A stretch of 64,000 bases of DNA, from assembly GCA_937773555.1 (NCBI GenBank), contig CALJVT010000002.1, positions 370,501 to 434,500 on the forward strand. Direction: 5' to 3'. The stretch's first letter is position 1, and every line of letters begins with the position of its first letter. Shown here in pieces: positions 17,129 to 25,671 of this stretch. Made by a program: the position numbers and the translations under genes. Source of the DNA: an uncultured Pseudomonadales bacterium. Its GTDB lineage: Bacteria > Pseudomonadota > Gammaproteobacteria > Pseudomonadales > Balneatricaceae. The notes under the pieces were generated by a model. It was not told where the DNA came from. It did no database searches and saw only the letters and a program-made list of their open reading frames with translations.

Positions 17129-17338
17129 ATGATAAAAGCTGGATTATACCGACATTATAAAGGCGCCCAGTATCAGGTGATTAATACTGTACGCCATTCA
17201 GAAACTGAAGAAGAGCTAGTGCTTTACCGAGCACTTTATGGTGAACAAGGCCTATGGGTAAGGCCTTTGATTATGTTTACAGAAACGGTATGGGTTAACG
17301 GTAAGGAGGAATCTCGGTTTGCCTATGAGTCAGATTGA
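17129..17338 (+). CDS. DUF1653 domain protein
   Basis: A 69-residue protein of the DUF1653 family, a small beta-rich domain found alone in many proteobacteria. Family features are [14 protein letters not shown] at the start, followed by [16 protein letters not shown] and [10 protein letters not shown]. The function is unknown. I chose the ATG at 17129; a GTG at 17114 in frame would add five residues. It is divergent from the GAPDH gene and convergent with the SDR gene. Confidence 0.82.
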   Translation: MIKAGLYRHYKGAQYQVINTVRHSETEEELVLYRALYGEQGLWVRPLIMFTETVWVNGKEESRFAYESD

Positions 17339-17361
17339 CCAAAAGCTGCTTTAAAAATGAG

Positions 17362-18042
17362 TTACCAGGCAATAGCAGCGCCGTTATAGTTAATAAAACG
17401 ACCACTGTCTGTAGGCCTAATGTGTTCTAAAACCTGTCGTATACCACTAACGCTGGTTTGAGTATCAATTGAGCCATTAGGGCCTCCCATGTCGGTACGA
17501 ACCCAGCCTGGGTGCAGGGCAATAACCTTGATGCCTTGGGCTTGCATATCGATAGACAGGCTTTTTACCACCTGATTCACAGCCGTTTTTGACGAACGGT
17601 AAAGATAAAGAGAACCTCCGTCATTTTCATCAATACTACCCATCCTTGAGCTGATAACCGCAAAGGTACCTTGTTTGGTGGTGAGGTTATTGTGCAGTGC
17701 TTGCGCTAGCATCAGTGGCCCCACACTATTCACATTTAATACGTCTAACCACTGCTGGCGAGAGACTTTCCCCAGCGATTGGTCCCTTGGCCCGAATAAG
17801 CCTGCGTTGTTGATGATTAAATCTAAATTGACACCACTTAACTGTTCTTGCAGTACCCAAATACTGGCGTCCTCAGCCACATCTAACGGCAGTATTTTAA
17901 GCTGGTCACAAGCCAATGAGGCAAGTGCTGTGCCTGGTTGCTCGCGATATGTAGCATAGACGTGCCAGCCGTTAGCCAAATATTGTTGAGTAAACTCTAA
18001 ACCAATACCACGGTTGGCTCCGGTAACTAATAGCTGTTTCAT
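17362..18042 (-). CDS. Short-chain dehydrogenase/reductase (C-factor-like SDR)
   Basis: Classical SDR oxidoreductase, 226 residues. The cofactor motif TGANRGIG lies at 7-14, NNAG at 78-81, and the catalytic tyrosine and lysine are Y148 and K152 (YRSSK), with serines at 131-132. The GANRGIGLEF and LHPGWVRTDMGG segments place it near the CsgA/C-factor and YciK-like SDRs. The substrate is unknown. It is monocistronic on the minus strand. Confidence 0.85.
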   Translation of the reverse strand: MKQLLVTGANRGIGLEFTQQYLANGWHVYATYREQPGTALASLACDQLKILPLDVAEDASIWVLQEQLSGVNLDLIINNAGLFGPRDQSLGKVSRQQWLDVLNVNSVGPLMLAQALHNNLTTKQGTFAVISSRMGSIDENDGGSLYLYRSSKTAVNQVVKSLSIDMQAQGIKVIALHPGWVRTDMGGPNGSIDTQTSVSGIRQVLEHIRPTDSGRFINYNGAAIAW

Positions 18043-18203
18043 GTTTGAGTGCTCGTGAGTTCAAAATTTGATTTTATCTTAGAGCAACAGGCATATTTCA
18101 GCAAACAATCCCAACGTTATGAGACCCAAGTCAGGGGTACTTTACGTCTATTTACAAAAAAAGCGCATTGTATTGAGTTCGGTTGTTGTAGTATGGGGAA
18201 AAG

Positions 18204-18563
18204 ATGACTAAACCACCTATATTTTATATGGCTCGATTTCTCATAACTTCGCTGGCTCTTTGCTTATTGTTTTTATCAGCAGGGAAAAGTTATGCCAGCG
18301 CAGAATTACCCTTAGTTAATGGTAATCATGACGTTATGAGCACGCACACGTCTAATGAGACAATGGCACAAGGCTGCGATGATATAGGTAGTGGCGGTGC
18401 CGACTTATTCAGTCATTTTAATTGTCACTTAAATATGACGTCTTTAATCACTAACTATTCCTCTATTGGCCTGATGGACTTGCCGTCGCCTAATTACATA
18501 TATCAATTTAGTAGTAATGTGCATATACAGGCGTTATCTACCAAACCCCCCCTATTTGCTTAG
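18204..18563 (+). CDS. Small secreted protein of unknown function
   Basis: 119-residue protein with a clear signal peptide: basic start, hydrophobic core FLITSLALCLLFLSAG (12-27) and a probable Sec cleavage after ASA (31-33). The mature part is about 86 residues with only two cysteines (C58, C74), which could form a disulfide, and several histidines. It was not recognised. GGGGAAAAG precedes the ATG. It is the first gene of the plus-strand cytochrome and copper block, so a periplasmic role in metal handling is a guess. Confidence 0.6.
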   Translation: MTKPPIFYMARFLITSLALCLLFLSAGKSYASAELPLVNGNHDVMSTHTSNETMAQGCDDIGSGGADLFSHFNCHLNMTSLITNYSSIGLMDLPSPNYIYQFSSNVHIQALSTKPPLFA

Positions 18564-18708
18564 TTATCCTCTGCCGTTGCTATAGAAATTGTGCCACTGT
18601 GTGGACGCTATAAAACCCAGATTTAGAGCTGAGTATCGTGTTCCCACACTCGTTTTATCTTATTCTTTAGCAATATCGATTCCCAGTATTATTTTGGATC
18701 GTTTAGCG

Positions 18709-19158
18709 ATGTTGAAAGTTACAACTCTGTCTACTAGGTGGGCATTACTGATTGCTACTATGGGTTTACTGTCAGCCTGCAGTGATGCTGAAAGTACTGC
18801 CACTGATGACTCTGCAAGATGGTACACCCCTGAACAGTTAGCTCAAGGTAAGGTGGTTTTTGCCAACAATTGCGCAGCTTGCCATGGTTCCAAAGCTGAA
18901 GGCGTAGCCAATTGGCAGACCCCAGATTCAAATGGCCTTTACCCAGCTCCTCCTATTAATGGCACTGCCCACGCTTGGCATCATTCCCTTGCGGTGTTAT
19001 TGCGTACCATTAACCAAGGTGGAGAACAACTGGGTGGGCGCATGCCTGGGTTTCAGGGCAGGTTAACTGAGTTAGAGCAGCGGTCCGCGGTCGCAGCCTT
19101 TCAAGACTACTGGCCTGATGCTATCTATGCCCAATGGCTTGTGATTGATAACCGATAG
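18709..19158 (+). CDS. Monoheme c-type cytochrome lipoprotein (copper-cluster type)
   Basis: 149-residue lipoprotein: signal with lipobox LLSAC (C24), then one class I cytochrome c domain with CAACH at 55-59. It carries the segment PAPPINGTAHAWHHSLAVL and the closing WPDAIYAQW, a subfamily commonly found next to copper-resistance and SCO genes. A methionine in GGRMPGF is the likely sixth heme ligand. The start ATG at 18709 is chosen because it gives a proper lipoprotein signal; the longer frame upstream has none. A paralog with the same HAWHHS motif is at 24671-25108, on the other side of copA. Confidence 0.82.
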   Translation: MLKVTTLSTRWALLIATMGLLSACSDAESTATDDSARWYTPEQLAQGKVVFANNCAACHGSKAEGVANWQTPDSNGLYPAPPINGTAHAWHHSLAVLLRTINQGGEQLGGRMPGFQGRLTELEQRSAVAAFQDYWPDAIYAQWLVIDNR

Positions 19159-19209
19159 GCGGTTTAAAGTGCGTGTAAACCAATTAAAATGACTCATTAT
19201 TAGGTAAAA

Positions 19210-19620
19210 ATGAACAGAAAATATAACGTAATAATAATCCTATTATCAGGGTTTCTCATGGTGAGTTCTCTTTATGCAGGCCATAAAAAAAGTCACGTAG
19301 ATGTCAAAATTGATGACTTATCACCTATGGCTACTAAAGGCCAGGTTGTGTTTAACACTAGCTGTGCATCCTGCCATGGTGTAAATGCCGCAGGTGGTAT
19401 TGGGGGCCCACCGTTGATCCACAACATCTATAACCCCGGGCATCATGCAAATAAATCCTTTACTAATGCCGTGCGTAATGGGGTGCGGCAGCACCATTGG
19501 AAATTTGGTGATATGCCTCCACAAAAGCACATTGCTTTTGGTGACTTGGTTTTTTTAATGAAGTTTATTCGCGAAGTTCAGCAGCAAAATGGTATTACCA
19601 CTGTGGTCCATAAAATGTAG
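19210..19620 (+). CDS. c-type cytochrome, single heme
   Basis: 136-residue periplasmic cytochrome with an N-terminal signal peptide (hydrophobic 7-22, cleavage near SLYAG) and one heme site CASCH (C52, C55, H56) followed by GVNAAGGIGGPPLI. The sixth ligand is probably the methionine of FGDMPPQ near residue 101. It contains many histidines (HHANKS, RQHHWKF). It is the second of four consecutive cytochrome genes; the electron partner is unknown. Confidence 0.8.
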   Translation: MNRKYNVIIILLSGFLMVSSLYAGHKKSHVDVKIDDLSPMATKGQVVFNTSCASCHGVNAAGGIGGPPLIHNIYNPGHHANKSFTNAVRNGVRQHHWKFGDMPPQKHIAFGDLVFLMKFIREVQQQNGITTVVHKM

Positions 19621-19681
19621 TTTTATTGGATGAGTTAATGCCTAAGTTCACGCAGTCTAAAATGATTTTATAGAGAAAATA

Positions 19682-20149
19682 ATGATGATTATAGCAAAAA
19701 AAACAACGGCTATTGTTATGATGGTCGTAGGCCTATCGAGCGTCCCCGCCGTAAGTGCTCATGAAGGCGCAACAGGTGTTGTTAAACAGCGCATGGGGGC
19801 CATGTCTGACATGGCTGATGCTATGAAAGCGATGGCGTTAGTGGTGAAAGGTAAACAAGGATTTGATCCGGCACTGTTCACAGAAAATGGTGGCATTATT
19901 GTGGGACACAGCGACATGATTCCATCTTTATTTACTCAAGGATTAGAGCAAGATATGAGTGAAGCCTCTCCCGCTATTTGGCAGCAGTGGGACGATTTTG
20001 TGAGTATTAGTATTCGAACAAAAACTGACGCTGAAGACCTTGTCCAAATGGCCCAAGAGGGCGGGGAACTGCGCCCGCTTACTAAGCAATTTGTAAAGCT
20101 TAGCGGTGGTTGTAAAGCGTGCCATAAAGCCTATCGGAAAAAGAAGTAA
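19682..20149 (+). CDS. Cytochrome c' / c556 family protein
   Basis: 155-residue periplasmic four-helix cytochrome of the c'/c556 type (PF01322). A signal peptide ending near VSA (24-26) is followed by the family segment VVKQRMGAMSDMADAMKAM, and the heme site lies at the C-terminus as CKACH (144-148), as is usual in this class. Cytochromes c' bind gases or act in electron transfer. It sits 6 bases before the diheme cytochrome gene, so the two are co-translated. Confidence 0.85.
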   Translation: MMIIAKKTTAIVMMVVGLSSVPAVSAHEGATGVVKQRMGAMSDMADAMKAMALVVKGKQGFDPALFTENGGIIVGHSDMIPSLFTQGLEQDMSEASPAIWQQWDDFVSISIRTKTDAEDLVQMAQEGGELRPLTKQFVKLSGGCKACHKAYRKKK

Positions 20150-20154
20150 ACACC

Positions 20155-21018
20155 GTGAAACGAATCAAGTATTTATTTATTATACTGGCATCATCTGGTT
20201 TTGCGCTGCTTGTTACACCAACATTCGCTGCCACAACATCACAAGAAGAGGCAATATCTCGTGGGGAGTATGTGTTTCACATTGGTGGTTGTGCCTCGTG
20301 CCATACTCAGGACCAGCCTTTGGCAGGTGGTGTGGAGTTGGTCACCCCATTTGGTGTCTTTATTGGCCCTAACATTAGTCCGGATAACCAGCACGGTATT
20401 GGGGGATGGAGTAATGCACAATTTATTAAAGCCATGCGCGAAGGGGTAAGCCCTAAAGGAGAACATTATTATCCAGCATTTCCATATACATCGTACGTAA
20501 ATATGCTAGAACAGGATTTGCTTGACCTTAAGTCGTACTTGGATGCACAAGAGCCTGTGTCTAAGTCTACGCTGCCGCACAAATTAAAATTCCCTTATAA
20601 TCAACGCACACTTTTAGGTATTTGGAAGCTTCTCAATACCACAAATAAGTGGGTGCCAGACCCTAATCAAAGTGCCATGTGGAATAGAGGGGGTTATCTT
20701 GCTAATGGACCTAGCCATTGTACTCAATGCCATAGCCCAAGAAATTTCATCGGTGGCTTGCAAGTAGAAGCTGGCCTGGTGGGCAACAAACAGGGACCTG
20801 AAGGGGAAAGTGTGCCGCCGTTACTTGGTGTGAGTGAGGCAGGCTTTGGCACGTGGACTAAAGAAGATATCGCATTTTCCTTAGAAATAGGGATGACGCC
20901 AGAAGGCGATTTCCTGGGTGGAAGTATGAGTCATGTCCTTGAAAATACGACAGGAAAAATGACAACTGAAGACATAGAGGCGCTTGCAACATACCTGTAT
21001 TTATTGAACAACCCTTGA
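20155..21018 (+). CDS. Diheme c-type cytochrome
   Basis: 287-residue periplasmic cytochrome with a signal peptide (cleavage near TFAA, residue 25) and two heme sites, CASCH (46-50) and CTQCH (189-193), each opening a class I domain (RGEYVFHIGGCASCH and NRGGYLANGPSHCTQCH). It resembles the cytochrome subunits that accept electrons from alcohol or sugar-acid dehydrogenases, but no such dehydrogenase is adjacent. It starts with GTG at 20155. Its TGA stop (21016-21018) lies inside the MerR-type promoter of the next operon. Confidence 0.85.
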   Translation: MKRIKYLFIILASSGFALLVTPTFAATTSQEEAISRGEYVFHIGGCASCHTQDQPLAGGVELVTPFGVFIGPNISPDNQHGIGGWSNAQFIKAMREGVSPKGEHYYPAFPYTSYVNMLEQDLLDLKSYLDAQEPVSKSTLPHKLKFPYNQRTLLGIWKLLNTTNKWVPDPNQSAMWNRGGYLANGPSHCTQCHSPRNFIGGLQVEAGLVGNKQGPEGESVPPLLGVSEAGFGTWTKEDIAFSLEIGMTPEGDFLGGSMSHVLENTTGKMTTEDIEALATYLYLLNNP

Positions 21019-21046
21019 CCTATGTGTAACACCCAGGTTCTATAAT
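21015..21046 (+). promoter_or_regulatory. MerR-type promoter/operator of merR-copA
   Basis: A -35 TTGACC (21015-21020) and a perfect -10 TATAAT (21041-21046) are separated by 20 bp, the overlong spacer typical of MerR-controlled promoters. The spacer holds the dyad ACCT-N2-GTGT-A-ACAC-N2-AGGT (21018-21038), centred at 21028. The regulator would bind there and untwist the DNA when metal is present. Confidence 0.88.
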
Positions 21047-21091
21047 GTGGTTCTATATAATATACCCATAGGTAACTACAGGAGACAGTGC

Positions 21092-21526
21092 ATGAAAACT
21101 GTAAGTCAGCTCGCTAAAACAGCGCAAGTGAGTGCTGAAACTGTGCGATATTATAGCCGTTTGGGGTTGTTAGAAGCGCAACGAGATCCTCACAACGGTT
21201 ACCAGCTGTTTGACCAAGATGCGTTGCAACGACTGGCCTTTATCAGTCAGTCTCGGTCTTTGGGGTTTAGCTTAAAAGACATACAGTCTATCTTACAACA
21301 TACGACTAAAGGCGACTCCCCCTGCCCTATGGTGCGAGATATGCTAAGCCAACGAGTGCCTTTGGTAGCAGAAAAAATACGCTTTCTAGAAAAACAAATG
21401 GCTCGTATGCAGGTTGCATTGGAACAGTGGCAGACCATGCCAGACGGCGTACCTGATGGGCACCACATATGTCACCTAATTGAAGATTGGAACACGCCAA
21501 CAATGGAGGTTAACAGCCATGACTAA
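21092..21526 (+). CDS. MerR-family metal-responsive regulator
   Basis: 144-residue MerR regulator. The winged-helix DNA-binding part (VSQLAKTAQVSAETVRYYSRLGLL) is followed by the long dimerisation helix and a short C-terminal metal loop. C78 (DSPCPMVRD) aligns with ZntR C79, where Cu(I) sensors have serine; C127 (HHICHL) aligns with the last conserved metal-loop cysteine, with H124 and H125 beside it. The usual second cysteine near 112-115 is absent. Its start, the ATG at 21092, follows the elongated promoter; copA overlaps its end by 8 bases. Together they should form an autoregulated metal-export operon. The metal sensed is uncertain. Confidence 0.88.
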   Translation: MKTVSQLAKTAQVSAETVRYYSRLGLLEAQRDPHNGYQLFDQDALQRLAFISQSRSLGFSLKDIQSILQHTTKGDSPCPMVRDMLSQRVPLVAEKIRFLEKQMARMQVALEQWQTMPDGVPDGHHICHLIEDWNTPTMEVNSHD

Positions 21527-23765
21527 TACCGCACAAGACACGATTACACAGTTAACACTATCTGGAGTGACTTGTGCTGGCTGCGTAAGGCGTATAGAAA
21601 AGGCTCTGAATCAGGCCCCGGGTGTGGCGGCTGCCCAAGTAAACTTTGCTAGCCGCACTGCAGAAGTAAGTGGTGGAGATGTGCATCAGCTTATTAAAGC
21701 GGTACAAGAGGCAGGTTACGATGCGACGGTCATAGAAGACCCTGCCGTAGCTGAGGAACAGCAAACCAAAGCGTTACGTCAACTGTTGAAGAGCCGATCT
21801 TGGTATGCTGCTTCGGGCGTTGGCTTAGGTGTTGGCTTAATGTTATTTGGCATGGAGATCGGCGACCCGTTTATACTGCGCGCTGTTGGCTGGCTTACCT
21901 TGGCAATTATGATAATGACGGGTGAGCATTTTTTCAAAAGTGGCTTTAAGGCGCTTAAGTCTGGCCATGCCAACATGGATACTTTGATCGCTATAGGGAC
22001 CAGTGCTGCTTGGCTGTATTCTATCTTAGTGGTCTACCGACCGAGCATGTTCCCAGAGGCTGCTCGTGGGGTTTATTTTGAAGCTGCCGTGATGATTATT
22101 GGCCTAGTTAACCTAGGTCAAGTGTTAGAGATGCGTGCCCGTCTTAAAACCCAATCTAGTCTTAAAAATTTGCTTGGCCTGCGCCCGAGTCATGCCTGTT
22201 TGGTGGGTTCTGGCGGCATAATGATGGAAGCTGAAGTGCAGGTCAATATTGTCCAAGTTAAGGTGGGAGACTTGTTACGTATTAAACCAGGTGAACGGGT
22301 GCCGGTAGATGGCAAAGTGACTCAGGGAGAAAGTTACTTTGATGAAGCCATGCTTACAGGTGAGCCTATGCCAGTGCTCAAACAGCTGGCTGACGAGTTG
22401 GTGTCGGGTGCTATTAACGGCCAAGGTAGCGTTGTATATGAAGCCACTCGAGTGGGCAAAGATACTGCTTTAGCGCGCATTGTTGAAATGGTTCGACAAG
22501 CACAGAACAGTAAACCGTCGATCAGCCAGCTAGCTGATAAAGTGGCTGCCATTTTTGTACCTGTGGTGATTATTATCGCCGTGATAACCGCAATAGCATG
22601 GTATTTTTTTGGCCCTCAACCTGCGCTCACTTATAGTTTCGTTAGTGCCATATCAGTCCTTATTATTGCGTGCCCGTGTGCGTTGGGCTTGGCTACCCCT
22701 ATTTCAGTGATGATTGGTGTAGGTAAAGCTGCACAATTAGGGATATTGGTGCGTAATGCTGAAGCACTGCAGCAAGCGAGTAACATCCACTGGGTGGTGT
22801 TAGACAAAACCGGTACGATTACTCAGGGTCGCCCAAGCGTTGAAGAGCATGTGGTCTTTAATGGGGCAGATAAAGCACAGAATTTAGCGATTGCCGAAGC
22901 GATAGAACACTCATCCGAACATCCTATTGGGTTAGCTATCGTGGCCTATTGCCGAGAGCACCAGCCCCTTCGAGTACCAGATTTATCCGCGGCAGTACCA
23001 AGTGCCAAGCACTTTACTTCGGTACAGGGCATGGGTGTGGTGAAGGGTGACTTTATTATGGGTAATGTGAAGCTAATGCAGGCTCATAAGGTTGATATTA
23101 GCACTGCAAAAGTATGGTTAAATGCGCAGGAAAAGGAGGCCAGAAGCATCGTATTACTCGCCCATAAAGATAAACTAGTAGGCGCATTCGCACTTGAAGA
23201 TGCCTTGAAGCAAGATAGTGTGAACGCTGTAAAACGCCTTAAAGCTGAGGGCATTAAAGTTATGATGTTAACGGGAGACAGCCAGGCAACAGCGCAAAGG
23301 GTGGCTCGTTTGGTCGATGTGGATGACTATGCCGCAGACCTTATGCCTGAGGATAAATTAAATAAGATCAAACAGCTACAGGAGCAGGGCCAAGTAGTTG
23401 CTATGGTAGGTGATGGAATCAACGACGCTCCCGCTTTAAGCCAAGCTAATGTCAGCTTTTCTATGGGTCAGGGCACTGATGTGGCGATCGAGAGCGCAGA
23501 TCTGTGCTTACTCAATAGCTCCCTGCATGGTGTTGCAGATGCCATTGAATTAAGCCACGCTACGTTGCGCAATATCAAACAAAACTTATGGGGCGCATTT
23601 ACTTATAACACCCTAGGTATTCCTATAGCGGCAGGTGTGTTTTTTCCTCTCACAGGCATGTTACTTAGCCCTATGATAGCTGCCTTGGCTATGTCCCTAT
23701 CATCGGTCACCGTGGTGACTAATGCTAACCGATTACGTTTGTTTAAGCCTAGCCCCCGCAACTAG
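21519..23765 (+). CDS. copA: Cu(I)-exporting P1B-type ATPase CopA
   Basis: Heavy-metal P-type ATPase, 748 residues, which pumps Cu(I) across the inner membrane. There is one N-terminal HMA domain with the metal site TCAGC (18-22), TGEP in the actuator domain, the transmembrane CPC (385-387), the phosphorylation site DKTGT with D429, the HP motif (SSEHPIG) and MVGDGINDAP. The last helices have YNTLGIP and MSLSSVTVVTNANRLR, the signature of the Cu(I) subgroup. The ATG at 21519 overlaps the merR gene by 8 bases. It is convergent and abutting with the EamA gene; no terminator separates them. Confidence 0.95.
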   Translation: MTNTAQDTITQLTLSGVTCAGCVRRIEKALNQAPGVAAAQVNFASRTAEVSGGDVHQLIKAVQEAGYDATVIEDPAVAEEQQTKALRQLLKSRSWYAASGVGLGVGLMLFGMEIGDPFILRAVGWLTLAIMIMTGEHFFKSGFKALKSGHANMDTLIAIGTSAAWLYSILVVYRPSMFPEAARGVYFEAAVMIIGLVNLGQVLEMRARLKTQSSLKNLLGLRPSHACLVGSGGIMMEAEVQVNIVQVKVGDLLRIKPGERVPVDGKVTQGESYFDEAMLTGEPMPVLKQLADELVSGAINGQGSVVYEATRVGKDTALARIVEMVRQAQNSKPSISQLADKVAAIFVPVVIIIAVITAIAWYFFGPQPALTYSFVSAISVLIIACPCALGLATPISVMIGVGKAAQLGILVRNAEALQQASNIHWVVLDKTGTITQGRPSVEEHVVFNGADKAQNLAIAEAIEHSSEHPIGLAIVAYCREHQPLRVPDLSAAVPSAKHFTSVQGMGVVKGDFIMGNVKLMQAHKVDISTAKVWLNAQEKEARSIVLLAHKDKLVGAFALEDALKQDSVNAVKRLKAEGIKVMMLTGDSQATAQRVARLVDVDDYAADLMPEDKLNKIKQLQEQGQVVAMVGDGINDAPALSQANVSFSMGQGTDVAIESADLCLLNSSLHGVADAIELSHATLRNIKQNLWGAFTYNTLGIPIAAGVFFPLTGMLLSPMIAALAMSLSSVTVVTNANRLRLFKPSPRN

Positions 23766-24674
23766 CTAGAGCACTTGGGGCTGAGCGTCACTGCGGCGGG
23801 CGCCAATGGCTTGTACCATAACGCCCAGCATAATTATGCTACCACCAACTAACGTCCAATTACCGGGGTGCTCATTAAACAAAAACCAAACCCAAATAGG
23901 GCTTAATATCACTTCAAGCATTGTTAGCAAGGTTAGCTCTGCTGCAGAAACGTGTTTTGACCCAGAAATAAATAACACCAGGGCTAATCCCATTTGAAAA
24001 ACACCCAGAGCTAAACAAATACTAAGGTCTACCCAGCTGATAGCAAAATCGTCAATAGCGACAGCCGCTACGAGCATGGAGAACAAGCCACCAACCACTG
24101 CTGCAGGCAACATATCGCTGCCTTTGCCGCGGCGAAAGATTACGCTAAATGCAGCATAAAAAACTGCCATCATGAGTGCAAAAGCCATACCGATAATACC
24201 GTCGCCACTTAGGGCATTACCAACCATCACGCTAACGCCCACGCTAGTGAGCGCAATGGCGGCCCAAGTGCGGTTTTTAACGCGCTCACCGAGGATAAAC
24301 CATCCCAGCAAGGCAGCAATAAATGGTGATGAACTCAACAGAAAGGTGACGTTGGCTACACTAGTATGGAGAAGTGCAAAAATGTTGCCAAAAAATGAAG
24401 CGCCCAAAAAGACGCCAGCTAGCAGGCTAAGCTTATTGGTACGCTTTAAAGGGGTTATGAGGTCACCTTTGTTACGCCACGCCATTACTGTAAATATAGT
24501 AATGATTAACCCAATAGAGCGAAAGAAAACAATATGCCAGCCTGATGCCTCACTGATATAACGCACGCCAACACCAGCAGTACTCCACAATAGGCCGCAC
24601 ATAATGACCATGATGGCCCCATTACGATACAAGTGGTTGGGGATTGTTGCACTGGGTGCAACTAATTGAGTCAT
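23766..24674 (-). CDS. EamA/DMT family transporter
   Basis: Ten-helix drug/metabolite transporter of the EamA family, 302 residues, with two EamA repeats (LLWSTAGVGVRYIS in the first, ALMMAVFYAAFSVIFRRG in the second). The substrate is unknown; relatives export amino acids, purines or siderophore-like compounds. The ATG at 24674 overlaps the stop of the upstream cytochrome gene as ATGA, so the two are coupled. A longer frame reaching to 24839 would run through the cytochrome gene and is rejected. Confidence 0.85.
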   Translation of the reverse strand: MTQLVAPSATIPNHLYRNGAIMVIMCGLLWSTAGVGVRYISEASGWHIVFFRSIGLIITIFTVMAWRNKGDLITPLKRTNKLSLLAGVFLGASFFGNIFALLHTSVANVTFLLSSSPFIAALLGWFILGERVKNRTWAAIALTSVGVSVMVGNALSGDGIIGMAFALMMAVFYAAFSVIFRRGKGSDMLPAAVVGGLFSMLVAAVAIDDFAISWVDLSICLALGVFQMGLALVLFISGSKHVSAAELTLLTMLEVILSPIWVWFLFNEHPGNWTLVGGSIIMLGVMVQAIGARRSDAQPQVL

Positions 24675-25108
24675 GGGTTTGCCTGTGACCAAGCAGTGTA
24701 GATTGTGGCTGGCCATAGGCTTTGAGCCCAAGCTAAAGTAGCCATAATTTCTTCTTCTGTAAGGGTGTCTTTCCAAGCTGGCATGGCGCCGCGGCCTTGG
24801 ATGACTGTGTGGGTTAAATCTGCTAAAGAATGATGCCAAGCGTGGCCACTACCATTTAAGGGGGGTGCCGGGCGGATGCCCGCAGCATCAGCTTGTGTCC
24901 AGTTTAGCGCCCCTTGACCTTGGTCGCCATGACATGCAGCGCAGTGGTTTGCATATAAAGCTTTCCCTTGGTTCACCTGGCCCTGACTATACCACTGGGT
25001 AATATTGTTTTTAGTGGCGTTATTCTCTTTGGCTAAATAGACATAGGTACTCAATACTGTAACGAGTGCTAAGCACGCGATTAATAGTAAATTTTGAGTT
25101 TTACTCAT
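24671..25108 (-). CDS. Monoheme c-type cytochrome (paralog of 18709 gene)
   Basis: 145-residue cytochrome c anchored by an uncleaved N-terminal helix or signal (LLLIACLALVTVLSTYVYL). The heme site is CAACHG near residue 57, followed by PAPPLNGSGHAWHHSLADL and the closing LWPATIYTAW. These segments match the lipoprotein cytochrome at 18709 closely, so the two are paralogs flanking the merR-copA operon. The likely sixth heme ligand is the methionine of GRGAMPAW. It is co-transcribed with the EamA exporter gene. Confidence 0.83.
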   Translation of the reverse strand: MSKTQNLLLIACLALVTVLSTYVYLAKENNATKNNITQWYSQGQVNQGKALYANHCAACHGDQGQGALNWTQADAAGIRPAPPLNGSGHAWHHSLADLTHTVIQGRGAMPAWKDTLTEEEIMATLAWAQSLWPATIYTAWSQANP

Positions 25109-25263
25109 GGCCTGGAACCTATTCCTAATTTAATATCGCCGCACTATATAACATGCGGGTGAGCACGGTCTATGGTTGGTGTATTGATTGATTGTTCTGG
25201 CGGGGGAATTATTTTATAATTTTGCACTCTTAGCCTTACTAGAATTCATATTTGGCCCTTTAG

Positions 25264-25671
25264 ATGGCAAACGCAGCATCGTTGTTAACACTTGTTAAGT
25301 TGGTACTTCGCTTTTTGGTAAGTGGTGGTATTGCTACAGCAGTCCACTGGGCTGCATTATGGGGCTTAATTCTTCTTCAAGTAGACGCTGTGCTGGCGTC
25401 TAGTATTGGTGCTTTTTTAGGCGCTATCGTGAATTATTTTTTACAATATTTTTTCACTTTTAAAACTAAGCGCCAACATAAACAAGCGCTGTTAGCTTAT
25501 GCTCCAGCTGTGTTGGTGAGTTGGCTGCTAAACTTAGTACTGTTCTATAGCCTTTACGGTGACGTTTTTCTAGACCCGTTGGTGGCCCAGGTGGCCACTA
25601 CAGCTGTGGTCATGGTAGTTAATTTTCTGTTGTATAAAAAGGTAGTGTTCCGTGCAAAATCAAACACCTAG
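25264..25671 (+). CDS. GtrA family membrane protein
   Basis: 135-residue protein with four membrane segments, GtrA family (PF04138). GtrA-like proteins are thought to flip undecaprenyl-phosphate-linked sugars or assist glycosyl transfer in O-antigen and arabinan modification. Family features are FLVSGGIATAVHWAALWGL, SIGAFLGAIVNYFLQYFFTF and the C-terminal FLLYKKVVF. It overlaps the GT2 gene by 20 bases. Together with the next two genes it forms the classic gtrA-gtrB-transferase module. Confidence 0.87.
   Translation: MANAASLLTLVKLVLRFLVSGGIATAVHWAALWGLILLQVDAVLASSIGAFLGAIVNYFLQYFFTFKTKRQHKQALLAYAPAVLVSWLLNLVLFYSLYGDVFLDPLVAQVATTAVVMVVNFLLYKKVVFRAKSNT

Noticed and set aside
23766-24839. Longer version of the EamA transporter starting at 24839
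   Set aside because: The extra 55 residues are arginine/histidine-rich and unlike the family; they come from the opposite reading of the overlapping cytochrome gene. The ATG at 24674 forms an ATGA junction.
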